Source of the DNA: an uncultured Eubacterium sp.
GTDB taxonomy: Bacteria; Bacillota; Clostridia; Lachnospirales; Lachnospiraceae
Direction: 5' to 3'
Assembly: GCA_910580075.1 (NCBI GenBank)
Contig: CAJTVR010000011.1
Coordinates: forward strand, 21,144-78,848
Length of the DNA: 57,705 nucleotides
A model generated the notes under the pieces. That model did no database searches. It was not told the origin of the DNA and was given only the letters and a program-made list of their open reading frames with translations. Shown here piece by piece: positions 17,031 to 25,763 of the stretch (position 1 is its first letter; each line of letters begins with the position of its first letter). The position numbers and the translations under genes were made by a program.

Positions 17031-18857
17031 CTATTCCACCGTCACCGATTTTGCAAGATTGCGGGGCTTATCCACATCCAGTCCCTTCCCTACAGATACA
17101 TAATAACTAAACAGCTGCAGCGGAATAATTGCCAGCGAATTTGTAAAATACCGGTTTGTTTTCGGAATATACACGACATAATCCGCCGTCTTTTCAATTT
17201 CCGTATTATCTTCATTAGTCACCGCCATAACAAAAGCCCCGCGCGTGCGCACTTCGACGACATTGCTGATGACTTTTTTATATAAATCTTCCTGCGTTAC
17301 GACAGCGGTTACCAGCGTTCCTTCTTCTATCAGGGATATCGTGCCGTGCTTTAATTCCCCCGCCGCATAGGCTTCGGAATGGATGTATGAGATTTCCTTG
17401 AGTTTCAGCGAACCTTCCAGTGAAATGGCATGGTCGATTCCCCTTCCGATAAAGAATACGTCACGTGCCGCAAGATAACGGTTCGCAAACCGCTGGATAT
17501 CTTCTTTGTTTGCTAACAGCATCTGTATCTGTGCAGGAATCGCTTTCAGGTCCTTAATCAGTAAAGCGCATGCTTCGTCGCTTAATTTACCCCTGGCAGC
17601 GGCAAATTTTATCGCCAGCAGATATTCTGCTATAAGCTGGGCAGAATACGCTTTTGTCGTTGCTACAGCAATTTCCGGTCCTGCCCAGGTATACATCACG
17701 CGGTCTGCCTCTCTTGCTATGGAGCTTCCTACCACATTTACGATGCCAAGCGTCTGTGCCCCCAGCGCTTTTGCTTCCCTCAGAGCAGCTAAAGAATCTG
17801 CCGTTTCCCCGGACTGGCTGATGACAATCACAAGTGTATTTTCTTCTATAATCGGGTCCCGGTAGCGGAATTCGCTTGCTAAATCGACTTCTACAGGAAT
17901 CCGCGCCAGTCCCTCAAATACATATTTTCCAGTAATGCCGGCATGATAAGCAGATCCGCAGGCCACAATATGAATCTTTCGCAGCTTTTGAATCTCTTCG
18001 TCGCTCATGCCCAGCTCTTCGATGACCACTCTGCCGTCTTTGATACGCGGATTCAGCGTATCGCTCACCGTTTTAGGCTGTTCGTTCATTTCTTTCAGCA
18101 TGAAATGTTCGTATCCGCCTTTTTCTGCCGCATTGATGTCCCACTCAATCCGTTTAGATTCTTTTTGTATCTCTTCGCCGTCAATATTATAAAAAGATAT
18201 CGTATTTTCTGTCAGGACGGCAATTTCTTCATTCTGTATAAAATAAACATCCCTTGTATATTTTAAAATCGCAGGCACATCAGAAGCAATAAAACTGCCC
18301 TCTTCGCTCTGTCCTGCAATCAGCGGACTGTCCTTTCGTACCGAATATACAAGATCCGGATAATCTGCAAAAATAATTCCGAGTGCATAAGAGCCTTCCA
18401 CACGGTGCATTACCTTGCCAATAGCCTCCAGCGGATCTCCTTTGTAATAATATCCGAGCAGCATGGCAATAACTTCTGTATCTGTTTCTGAGCGGAATTC
18501 AAATCCTTTTTTCTCCAGCTTCCTGCGCAGCTTTAGGTAGTTTTCTATAATGCCGTTGTGTACGACTGCAATCGTCTCATCCTGATTGTAATGAGGATGC
18601 GCATTTGAATCACTCGGGGCACCGTGTGTTGCCCATCTTGTGTGTCCGATTCCAGTCATTCCGGGCATAGCCTTTCCGTTATGCGTCTGCTCGTCTAATA
18701 CTTTCAGACGTCCGGCTGCTTTCTGAACCTGAATTTTTTCACCGTCATAAACTGCCATTCCGGCTGAGTCATAGCCTCTGTATTCCAGCTTTGACAGTCC
18801 GTCCAGCAAAATCGGGGCTGCCTGTTTTTTACCAATATATCCTACAATTCCACACAT
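17031..18857 (-). CDS. glmS: glutamine-fructose-6-phosphate aminotransferase (isomerising)
   Basis: Makes glucosamine-6-phosphate from fructose-6-phosphate and glutamine, the entry to UDP-GlcNAc and cell-wall synthesis. The 608 aa comprise an N-terminal class-II glutaminase domain, with Cys2 as nucleophile (MCGIVGYIG) and the GHTRWATHG motif, then two SIS sugar-isomerase domains (about 290-425 and 460-590, including SQSGETADS) and the conserved AKSVTVE end. It sits 14 nt after a glycosyltransferase gene with AGGAGG between, so it is the last or near-last cistron of the polysaccharide unit. That close junction leaves no room for the glmS ribozyme found in many Firmicutes, so control by that route is absent at this locus. 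Confidence 0.97.
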   Translation of the reverse strand: MCGIVGYIGKKQAAPILLDGLSKLEYRGYDSAGMAVYDGEKIQVQKAAGRLKVLDEQTHNGKAMPGMTGIGHTRWATHGAPSDSNAHPHYNQDETIAVVHNGIIENYLKLRRKLEKKGFEFRSETDTEVIAMLLGYYYKGDPLEAIGKVMHRVEGSYALGIIFADYPDLVYSVRKDSPLIAGQSEEGSFIASDVPAILKYTRDVYFIQNEEIAVLTENTISFYNIDGEEIQKESKRIEWDINAAEKGGYEHFMLKEMNEQPKTVSDTLNPRIKDGRVVIEELGMSDEEIQKLRKIHIVACGSAYHAGITGKYVFEGLARIPVEVDLASEFRYRDPIIEENTLVIVISQSGETADSLAALREAKALGAQTLGIVNVVGSSIAREADRVMYTWAGPEIAVATTKAYSAQLIAEYLLAIKFAAARGKLSDEACALLIKDLKAIPAQIQMLLANKEDIQRFANRYLAARDVFFIGRGIDHAISLEGSLKLKEISYIHSEAYAAGELKHGTISLIEEGTLVTAVVTQEDLYKKVISNVVEVRTRGAFVMAVTNEDNTEIEKTADYVVYIPKTNRYFTNSLAIIPLQLFSYYVSVGKGLDVDKPRNLAKSVTVE

Positions 18858-18871
18858 GCAATCGTCCTCCT

Positions 18872-20089
18872 CTAAATCCCTTTGGTTTCCCGGCCTCTTT
18901 CACTGTGAAAAATTTCTTCGTATCTTTCTGTAATATATTCCCAGCTATAGTACTGTTCTATTCTGGCCGCGGCCCTGCTTCCCATTTCCTTTCGTTCCGC
19001 TTCGTCTGCTGCATCCGCCTCGTCAATCAGTGCCGCCAGGTTTCCCTCTTTTTTCGTCCAGTAATATGCTCCGTCCTGCGCTGCTTCCCGGTTAAACCCT
19101 ACATCCAATAGCAGATTCAGCTGCGTACTGGCCAGTGCCTCTAAAAGGCTTGGATTAGTGCCGCCGACTTCATGGCCGTGAAAATAGCCGTAAGCATTTT
19201 CCCTGATTTTTTTTAACAGTTCACGGTCGTAAACGGTTCCGGTAAAACGGATTCTGGAATCCTGGTCAAATCCGGTCCGCTGCCTTAATTTTTCCAGAAA
19301 ACCTTCGTTTACGTCTGTAATCAGTGCAAATGTTTTCTGGGATTTGGACTTCATAAATTCCCGTATCATAGTTTCATAGTTATTTTCGGGTACAAAACGA
19401 CCGACTGCAAGATAATATTCTTTTTTTGCAAGACCATGGGTATCATACCACCGGGCCAGCGCTTCGTCCTGGTCTGAAAGCGCAGACGGGGCGGTTTCCG
19501 CACCATAAGCAATATAGACTGTTTTTGGATGATAGCAGGCGTATTCTGTCTGTATATATTTTTCAATATTCACACTGTCGCAGACAAGCAGGCCGGCATG
19601 TTTAACCATCAGCCGCTCAGAAAATTTCCAGTATCTGCGAACCGGCGGGCTCCATTTCGCTCTCAGAAATTCATGCCCGTCCGGATTGACAAACAGCTGC
19701 CCGCCCAGCGCATCGATGTGCTTCTTAAAATATCCGATAAAAGGTCCGATCCGGCAGGCCAGAATATAAAAGACCGGATGCGGTATCTGTTTTTTTTGTG
19801 CATAGCGGATAAAATACCGCAGTGCATCGATATCATAAGTAACTGCCCGTGCCGGCCCCAGTTTCCGCCATGGAAAGACATAGCATTTCGCCCCGTGACA
19901 GCGGTAACGGGCACGGCTGCGTTCATAGTCCTCAGGTTCACAGGCACAGGATACATGATACTGGATATCAGGAGCACACTGGTATTGTGTCAGTTTATCT
20001 GCAAACGTTTCAAATCCTCCGTACTGCGCAGGTATCCCTTTACATCCTATGATAAATACATGCTGTACGTTCCCGTTTTTCCTACTCAT
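18872..20089 (-). CDS. DUF1972-type glycosyltransferase (rhamnosyltransferase-like)
   Basis: A cytoplasmic GT4-fold enzyme of 405 aa. It has the DUF1972 N-terminal signature (IGCKGIPAQYGGFETFADKLT) and a C-terminal GT-B domain with GRFVPENNYETMIREF and HGHEVGGTNPSLLEALA. Relatives include RgpA/Cps2T, which transfer rhamnose early in polysaccharide assembly; with rmlABCD in the same locus, a rhamnosyl donor is plausible. The ATG at 20089 is chosen because AGGAGGAGCACG stands directly before it, so the gene overlaps the stop codon of the LCP gene by 8 nt. An upstream in-frame start at 20128 would add 13 residues inside that gene. Translational coupling to the LCP gene and to glmS is likely. Confidence 0.88.
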   Translation of the reverse strand: MSRKNGNVQHVFIIGCKGIPAQYGGFETFADKLTQYQCAPDIQYHVSCACEPEDYERSRARYRCHGAKCYVFPWRKLGPARAVTYDIDALRYFIRYAQKKQIPHPVFYILACRIGPFIGYFKKHIDALGGQLFVNPDGHEFLRAKWSPPVRRYWKFSERLMVKHAGLLVCDSVNIEKYIQTEYACYHPKTVYIAYGAETAPSALSDQDEALARWYDTHGLAKKEYYLAVGRFVPENNYETMIREFMKSKSQKTFALITDVNEGFLEKLRQRTGFDQDSRIRFTGTVYDRELLKKIRENAYGYFHGHEVGGTNPSLLEALASTQLNLLLDVGFNREAAQDGAYYWTKKEGNLAALIDEADAADEAERKEMGSRAAARIEQYYSWEYITERYEEIFHSERGRETKGI

Positions 20090-21215
20090 CGTGCTCCTCC
20101 TGCCCGGTTTCCTGTTTCCCTTCTGCATAATGGTCTTCTTCCACGCCTGTCACCTGTTCGTCTCCCGGGCCTTTGCCTGTATCTTCCCGGATAGCCTGGC
20201 TGTAATTCAGCACCGTATTCGACGGCTGGTAATCATAATCCCCAAACAGATATGCATGAAGCTCCCGCACATTTTTCTCTAAATCGCACGGCACCACAAT
20301 ATATTTTCTGGACAAATCAAATCCATACAGTTCAAACGGAAATCCGGCTGTATCAGCCAGCTTATAATTCAGCAGCTGGGCTGCCATGGAAATCAGCTGC
20401 ATCTGCGAAAGGTCTGTGCTGATATCCTCTAACACAGCATCAATAATTTTATTAATCGTAAATATACTGGACGCTTTCGTCTTTTCGATGATTTTGGACA
20501 GCACCTCGCGCTGCCTCTGGGCACGGCGGAAATCGCTGCTGTCATGACGGATGCGGCAGTATGCGGTTGCCTGAACGCCGTCCAGCGTCTGCAGGCCTGC
20601 ATGTTCCACCATATGAGGCTCTAATCCGGTATAGGCTGCGGTTTCTGCAATGTAGATATTGATTTCATCCATCATTTTGCCTTCTTCCACCTGAATTTCC
20701 AGGCCTCCAAGCAGATCGATGACCTTGCACACTGCATAAAAGTCTACCGCGATATAGTCCTCAATATCCAGGTCAAAATTGCTGTTGAGCATACGTACTG
20801 CCTGTTCCGGCCCGCCATGATTGTATGCATAGTTCGCTTTCCAAAGATAGTAATCATCATCTGAGCCGACATTTAAATATGTGTCGCGGTATACCGAAAC
20901 GACTCTGACTTCTTTTGTATCGTTATTGATACTGGCAATCATAATCAGATCGCTGTTCCCTGATGTGAACACACCACTTTTTTCATTGTCCAGTCCAAAT
21001 ACCGCGATATTTGTAAAACCTTTCAGTACTTCCTGGGTCGTCTGACCCAGATCTTCATTTACTACATCTTCTGCCTCGATATTTTCTGTATGATCTATTC
21101 TCTGATACTTTGACCAGACAAACAGTACTGCCAGCAGTATCAGCAGCAAAATAATTTCAACAATAAAAATGATAATCTTGCGTTTTGCCCGTTTTCTTTT
21201 TTTGTCTGTGCTCAA
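20082..21215 (-). CDS. LytR-CpsA-Psr (LCP) family glycopolymer ligase, copy 2
   Basis: LCP enzymes move an undecaprenyl-linked glycopolymer onto peptidoglycan at the outer membrane face. The 377-aa product has a basic N-terminus, one membrane helix (about 14-35) and an LCP domain with GNSDLIMIAS, SVYRDTY and YCRIR...FRRAQRQREVL, which hold the conserved Asp and Arg residues of the pyrophosphate-binding site. A divergent tail of about 60 residues ends in Glu/Asp/His-rich sequence. The start is TTG 21215, with GGGAGG about 10 nt upstream; there is no nearby ATG or GTG. It is a close paralogue of the next gene upstream, probably a tandem duplication. It overlaps the glycosyltransferase gene by 8 nt. 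Confidence 0.93.
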   Translation of the reverse strand: MSTDKKRKRAKRKIIIFIVEIILLLILLAVLFVWSKYQRIDHTENIEAEDVVNEDLGQTTQEVLKGFTNIAVFGLDNEKSGVFTSGNSDLIMIASINNDTKEVRVVSVYRDTYLNVGSDDDYYLWKANYAYNHGGPEQAVRMLNSNFDLDIEDYIAVDFYAVCKVIDLLGGLEIQVEEGKMMDEINIYIAETAAYTGLEPHMVEHAGLQTLDGVQATAYCRIRHDSSDFRRAQRQREVLSKIIEKTKASSIFTINKIIDAVLEDISTDLSQMQLISMAAQLLNYKLADTAGFPFELYGFDLSRKYIVVPCDLEKNVRELHAYLFGDYDYQPSNTVLNYSQAIREDTGKGPGDEQVTGVEEDHYAEGKQETGQEEHDE

Positions 21216-21235
21216 TGATGTCCGCCTCCCTGTAC

Positions 21236-21302
21236 CGCTGTGTTTACAGCGTTATTTGGCCAGGGTTCTGCCTGCAGGCTGCCGCTTTTTTGCGCAGCCT
21301 GC
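21236..21302 (-). promoter_or_regulatory. two hairpins between the tandem LCP genes
   Basis: Hairpin 1 is CGCTGT-GTTT-ACAGCG (21236-21251). Hairpin 2 is GCAGGCTGC (21274-21282) with GCAGCCTGC (21294-21302), with a loop holding six T on plus. Neither is followed by a T-run on minus, so they look more like RNA stability or processing elements than terminators. Confidence 0.4.
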
Positions 21303-21309
21303 ATATGCA

Positions 21310-22470
21310 TCACTCTGTAACTGTATCCGAAACAGCTGTATCTGTATTTTCAGCAGCAGCCTGGCTGCTCTTTGTATAATGATCCGCCTCTACGCCGGTT
21401 CCTTCTTCGTCGCCCAGTCCCTTACCAGTCTCTGTAGTAATTGCCTCGCTGAAACTCAGCACTGTATTAGACGGCTTATAATTATAATCATTAAATAAAT
21501 ATTTATGAAGATCTGTTACATTTGTCACAAGATCACAGGGGATAACTACAGATCCTTTTTTACCCCCGAGATTCGCTGTCGTCAGTTTAAATGGAAAACC
21601 TGTCGTATCTGCCAGTTCATAACTCATCATCTGGGATGCTAAAGATACTAATTCTCCCGGTGAAAAGTTGGTACTGATATCGTCCAGCACAGAATCTATG
21701 ATCTTATTAATTGTCAGAATATTGGCGCTTTTTGCCTTCTCTACCATTTTTGAGAGTATTTCTCTCTGCCTCTGCGCACGCTTAAAATCATCTCCGGCCG
21801 TATAGCGGATACGGCAGTAAGAAGTTGCCTGTACTCCGTCCAGCGTATAAGTGCCCGGCTGTGTAATTGAATGTGCTTCGTGGCCTGTTACCTGTGCCGT
21901 TTCATTAATATAAAAGTCCATCCATTTCGCTTCTGCGGCATCAATATCTACTTCCACGCCGCCTAATAAATCAATCGCTTCTGTTACAGCCTGAAAATCT
22001 ACTACCACATAATCCTGTATATCCAGGTCCAGATTGCGGTTGAGCATTTTAACAGCTTCTTCTGCGCCGCCTTTGTTATATGCATAATTTGCTTTTCTAA
22101 AGTTATACGATCCGTCTCCGCTGACATTAAAAAATGTATCGCGGTATACCGACACAAGCCTTACTTCTTTTGTGTCATTATTAATACTCGCAATCATGAT
22201 AACATCACTGTTTCCGGCGCTGAAGCTGCCGTTGGACCGGTTATCCAGTGCGAATAATGCAATGTTTGTATACCCTTTTAATACCTCCTGCACAGACTGG
22301 TCCATATCTTCATTCATAATATCCTCAGTCCCGATCATATCCGGCTGTGTATCCAGCTTCTGGTACTTTGACCAGAGAAACAAAAATGCCAGCACAGCTA
22401 ACAGCAGCAGAATTTCTATTACAAATATAATAATTCTGCCTTTTTTCTTTTTCTTTCTCGATGCACTCAT
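21310..22470 (-). CDS. LytR-CpsA-Psr (LCP) family glycopolymer ligase, copy 1
   Basis: The 386-aa product has the same plan as its downstream neighbour: Lys/Arg-rich start, one helix (about 12-33), an acidic linker (EDIMNEDMDQSVQEVL), then an LCP domain with GNSDVIMIAS, SVYRDTF and YCRIRYTAGDDFKRAQRQREIL. The shared linker and frame-by-frame similarity through PSNTVLSFSEAI point to duplication. The tail is Ser/Thr/Ala-rich and ends differently from the paralogue, so the two may accept different polymers or acceptor sites. GAGAGGGG precedes the ATG. Together with the absence of a Wzy-type polymerase in the visible cluster, the LCP pair suggests that the exported glycan ends up bound to peptidoglycan; that is inference. 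Confidence 0.93.
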   Translation of the reverse strand: MSASRKKKKKGRIIIFVIEILLLLAVLAFLFLWSKYQKLDTQPDMIGTEDIMNEDMDQSVQEVLKGYTNIALFALDNRSNGSFSAGNSDVIMIASINNDTKEVRLVSVYRDTFFNVSGDGSYNFRKANYAYNKGGAEEAVKMLNRNLDLDIQDYVVVDFQAVTEAIDLLGGVEVDIDAAEAKWMDFYINETAQVTGHEAHSITQPGTYTLDGVQATSYCRIRYTAGDDFKRAQRQREILSKMVEKAKSANILTINKIIDSVLDDISTNFSPGELVSLASQMMSYELADTTGFPFKLTTANLGGKKGSVVIPCDLVTNVTDLHKYLFNDYNYKPSNTVLSFSEAITTETGKGLGDEEGTGVEADHYTKSSQAAAENTDTAVSDTVTE

Positions 22471-22520
22471 TTTCTGCCCCTCTCTGCATTCGTATAATAT
22501 AACGGTTCAGACACACGTCT

Positions 22521-23249
22521 TTACCAGTCTGCATACCTGCCAGTTTCTTTTTCTATGATCCGGCGCATAAAAAGCAGCCGGTTTTTAATCATAACTGGCA
22601 CAGTATTGATGTCAAAATCTGACACGTTCCCCTCATGCCTGCGGTAATATAACAGCGGTTCTTTTAAAAATACTGTACCTCCCCGGTGAAGGTCGTTGAT
22701 CACGCCGATCCACTGGTCATGCATCTGGATATCATCCGGTATTGGCAGAATATATGGCAGCAGATCCCGGTGAATTGCCATACAGCAGCCAATGAATTTA
22801 TTTTTCCAGATATTTTTCCAGATGCCGGCTCCGTACCCGCGGTATTCAAAAAATGACGGATAGATTACATGCGTAAGATCTTCCTTTGTCACAATACAGT
22901 CGTGCACTGCAGCATGGCATCTGTGTTCCCGGAATACCGCAAGCATGCGCTTTACCTTGTCCGGTTTCCATACATCATCCTGATCGGCCAGAAAAATAAA
23001 ACTGCCGTCTGTATGCTCCATGGCACAGGCAATATTCTGCTTAATCCCGCGGCCCGGCCCCCGGATGAGCCTGATGCGCGGGTCAGACGCCTGGTATCTT
23101 TGTATGATCTCTATCGTGCCATCGGAAGAACCATCGTCGGATATCACAACCTCGTCTCTGCTGCCGAGCTGCATCAGAATCGAATCCAGCTGCTCTTTTA
23201 AATATTTCTCTCCATTATATGCAGCCATTGCTACGGATACTCTCTTCAT
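22521..23249 (-). CDS. family 2 glycosyltransferase
   Basis: A GT-A fold transferase of 242 aa, cytoplasmic or membrane-associated. It shows the family start VSVAMAAYNGEKYLKEQLDSIL, the nucleotide-binding SDDGSSDGT, the metal-binding LADQDDVWKPDK (DxD as DQDD) and YYRRHEGNVSDF near the end, a pattern common in rhamnosyl- and galactosyltransferases of capsule loci. Sugar specificity cannot be read from the sequence. AGGAGGAGG lies 9 nt upstream of the ATG. It sits between a glycosylphosphotransferase gene and the LCP pair with gaps of only 40-50 nt, so it is cotranscribed with them. Confidence 0.9.
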   Translation of the reverse strand: MKRVSVAMAAYNGEKYLKEQLDSILMQLGSRDEVVISDDGSSDGTIEIIQRYQASDPRIRLIRGPGRGIKQNIACAMEHTDGSFIFLADQDDVWKPDKVKRMLAVFREHRCHAAVHDCIVTKEDLTHVIYPSFFEYRGYGAGIWKNIWKNKFIGCCMAIHRDLLPYILPIPDDIQMHDQWIGVINDLHRGGTVFLKEPLLYYRRHEGNVSDFDINTVPVMIKNRLLFMRRIIEKETGRYADW

Positions 23250-23292
23250 TACAGATTTCCTCCTCCTACTGTAAACCCGCTGACAGCCCGCT

Positions 23293-24702
23293 CTACTTAG
23301 ACCCGTCGCCTGAGAGTACTACCTGTATCGTGCGGAACAGTATTTTTAAATCCAGGCTCAGAGACCATTCGGATATATAACGGGTATCAAGCGCTACCAC
23401 TTCTTCAAAATCCGTAATATCATTCCGTCCGCTGACCTGCCACATGCCGGTCAGTCCCGGCTTAATCCCAAGACGTCCCCTATGATGCAGCTGGTAATGC
23501 TCTACCTCGTCCACAGTCGGCGGACGCGTGCCCACCAGGCTCATCTCACCTTTGAGAACGTTCCAAAACTGCGGCAGTTCGTCAATGGAATATTTGCGGA
23601 TAAAATGCCCGGCCGGAAAAATTCTCGGATCATCCGTCATTTTAAACATCAGGCCTTCCATTTCATTGTGTTCCATCAAATCCGATTTGCGTTCTTCTGC
23701 ATCGATATACATAGACCGGATTTTATATATACGGAAAATACGTCCGTTTTTGCCAACCCGTTCCTGCGAGAACAGTACCGGGCCGGGAGCCTGCTTTTTA
23801 ATAACCGGTGCAAAAATCACCAGTGCAATTCCTGCAATCAAAATTCCCACAATGCTTCCCGCTATATCCATCATCCGCTTCAGCAGCATTTCCGGCGGGG
23901 AAGCAATGTGCATGCTGGTCGTCAGCACCATATAATTGCCGCATTTTTCCAGCACTTTATTCGGCATAAGAGCTGTCTGCGGAATCAGGTTAAAATGCAC
24001 GGTAATGCCGTATTCAATCAGCTGGGCTGCCAGCGCTTCGCTTGAGTCCCTTGTATTTCCATTAATAAAAACCTCGTCAACCACATGCGTCCTTACATAT
24101 TCGTAAAAATCATCTGCGTTTGCTACTACCGGCACTCCGCGCACCGTCTCGCCTTTGCGCGGAACATCTACAATTACAATGCCGCAGACCTCAAAATCCC
24201 GGTATGTGTCATGTTCAAAATCCCGCACGCACTCTTCTGCGTAGCGGTCTACCGTAAGGATAATCATAACCGCATTTTTTCGTTTCTTCTTTATATAATT
24301 ACGCAGAGCCTGTTTATAAATACAGTGTATGATGTATTCATAAATCACAGACATAATCCAGAATGTAAAAAGACTCTCTCTGGAATATACCGCCGACATT
24401 TTTGCTGCATACAGATAAACCAGCATTCCTACAAAGATAATCGTACAGGATGAGGCTACTTCTTCCAGCTCTACAAACGCATCCCGCTTAATGATATCGT
24501 GGTAAGTTTCCTTAAAAAACACGACGCACAAATCCAGCAGTACGAGTATGACCGCCAGACGCAGATACGGTTCGCTTGCATAGGGATTCATCCAGCCATG
24601 CCGCATTATATAACCTGTAATAAAAGCCAGCTGCTGTACTATCAGATCCAGAATCGTAAAGTCCAGATGTTTGACCCAGCCAGTGTTTTCTTTTCTATAC
24701 AT
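23293..24702 (-). CDS. polyprenyl glycosylphosphotransferase, copy A (WcaJ/CpsE type)
   Basis: Primes glycan synthesis by moving a sugar-1-phosphate to undecaprenyl phosphate. The 469-aa product has four N-terminal membrane helices (about 12-125) and a CoA-binding-like Rossmann region (about 140-250, with MVLTTSMHIAS after it). A re-entrant hydrophobic segment (MMDIAGSIVGILIAGIALVIF) leads into the catalytic bacterial sugar transferase domain with SQERVGKNGRIFRIYKIRSM, FIRKYSIDELPQFWNVLKG and GTRPPTVDEVE. Its start overlaps the zinc-ribbon gene by 8 nt, with AAGGAG placed inside that gene. A second, distinct member (29691-31100) lies in the same cluster, so there may be two primers or two polymers. 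Confidence 0.93.
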   Translation of the reverse strand: MYRKENTGWVKHLDFTILDLIVQQLAFITGYIMRHGWMNPYASEPYLRLAVILVLLDLCVVFFKETYHDIIKRDAFVELEEVASSCTIIFVGMLVYLYAAKMSAVYSRESLFTFWIMSVIYEYIIHCIYKQALRNYIKKKRKNAVMIILTVDRYAEECVRDFEHDTYRDFEVCGIVIVDVPRKGETVRGVPVVANADDFYEYVRTHVVDEVFINGNTRDSSEALAAQLIEYGITVHFNLIPQTALMPNKVLEKCGNYMVLTTSMHIASPPEMLLKRMMDIAGSIVGILIAGIALVIFAPVIKKQAPGPVLFSQERVGKNGRIFRIYKIRSMYIDAEERKSDLMEHNEMEGLMFKMTDDPRIFPAGHFIRKYSIDELPQFWNVLKGEMSLVGTRPPTVDEVEHYQLHHRGRLGIKPGLTGMWQVSGRNDITDFEEVVALDTRYISEWSLSLDLKILFRTIQVVLSGDGSK

Positions 24703-24907
24703 GCTGCTCCTTTAGATTTCTCAGGTGAATATACAGCCAGCTGTCTGCATAATTCTCCCGTTCCTTTAATGTCATTTCGCTGTATTTGTCATATGTAAGC
24801 CTGGCCTGGAACATCTCCTGTTCTCCGCATTTATAGCATTCTACATTCTTCCTGCGTGATACCGTCCGCATCCAGCCACATTTCGGACAAATATATACCT
24901 TGATCAT
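24695..24907 (-). CDS. small zinc-ribbon protein of unknown function
   Basis: A 70-residue product with two CxxC knuckles (CPKCG near residues 6-10 and CYKCG near 25-29) that should bind one zinc, followed by a charged helix-forming tail. I do not recognise a named family beyond the zinc-ribbon fold. The ATG at 24907 is preferred because GGG/AAGGG precedes it; a longer reading from 24946 adds 13 residues. It ends 8 nt inside the glycosylphosphotransferase gene and carries that gene's ribosome binding site, so the two are coupled. Its presence inside a polysaccharide operon hints at a regulatory or adaptor role, but nothing in the sequence shows this. Confidence 0.65.
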   Translation of the reverse strand: MIKVYICPKCGWMRTVSRRKNVECYKCGEQEMFQARLTYDKYSEMTLKERENYADSWLYIHLRNLKEQHV

Positions 24908-24973
24908 CCCATACCCTTTCTTTTCCAATTTACAATAACCATGCACGGCCGGCTGCCTGCAGCCGTTATTCTG

Positions 24974-25762
24974 TTATTCCCTGACTCTGTATATTGTATA
25001 ATTCTCACTCTGCGCAACCGGAAGGACAGATATCTGTGCAAGATAGCTGTCCATATCAAATTCCGTCTGGATTACTAAATAATCTACGCCGCTTTTTAAA
25101 ATACTGCGTCTGAGAGCCCTGCTGTCATTTTGAATACCTTCATTTACCGCCGCAATGATATGCTGCTGGCGGACATATTTTTTATAATCATAACCGTTTT
25201 TTGCCTGATACAGATACGCGTTGCGCGAAATCCCCCATAAAATACGCGGCTCATATGTGCGCACCTGATACTCCAGATACATATTAAAAGCTGCCACTGG
25301 CTGCTCACTGCTGCTGTCCCAGTCAGCCATAATTTCATCTGCAATAGTAAGCACTTCCGGGTCAAGCCCGTATATATTTTTCGGACGGTTAAAATTCGCC
25401 CTGTTTAAAAAGAAAAAATTTGCACCCGTTACGAGGCAGACTGCAAGTACTGCCGCTGCAATGACTGCCTGTCCTCTGTTTCGGCCTGTAAATGCCTGTG
25501 TCATCACATACGCTGTCACAAACAGAACCGGCAGCATCCAGAAAAAACGGTAATAAGTTGTCGCATCCGTTAGTTTCCCCACAATCCGGTATGCAAATTC
25601 ATTAAATATAAAGATAATAGCAAATAACACTGCCGTCAATGCTTTTTTCCCGGTTTTACCCTGACTGCGCTTTGTATCCACAAACCATACAAGCACCAGG
25701 CTGGCTGCAAATGCCGCCAGATATAAGGAATCTCCGTTGTACTGTCTGAGTACATCTGCCAT
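24974..25762 (-). CDS. membrane protein, C-terminal half of a probably split GT-C-like/DUF6077-like protein
   Basis: The 262-aa product has about four hydrophobic segments in residues 10-130, then an extracytoplasmic-looking domain ending in VDYLVIQTEFD and NYTIYRVRE, a style of ending seen in GT-C-type membrane glycosyltransferases. The ATG at 25762 has GGAGG at good spacing and comes one base after the upstream stop codon. However, the frame stays open upstream into the preceding gene (reading VGDGWFWRYKM). Dropping one G from the run of five at 25786-25790 would fuse both genes into one product of roughly 630 aa. So this is either a genuine coupled second gene or half of a frameshifted one. 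Function is not known. Confidence 0.6.
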   Translation of the reverse strand: MADVLRQYNGDSLYLAAFAASLVLVWFVDTKRSQGKTGKKALTAVLFAIIFIFNEFAYRIVGKLTDATTYYRFFWMLPVLFVTAYVMTQAFTGRNRGQAVIAAAVLAVCLVTGANFFFLNRANFNRPKNIYGLDPEVLTIADEIMADWDSSSEQPVAAFNMYLEYQVRTYEPRILWGISRNAYLYQAKNGYDYKKYVRQQHIIAAVNEGIQNDSRALRRSILKSGVDYLVIQTEFDMDSYLAQISVLPVAQSENYTIYRVRE

Positions 25763-25763
25763 T

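Noticed and set aside
18858..18871. glmS ribozyme upstream of glmS
   Set aside because: Only 14 nt separate glmS from the preceding gene, and that interval is taken up by the ribosome binding site.
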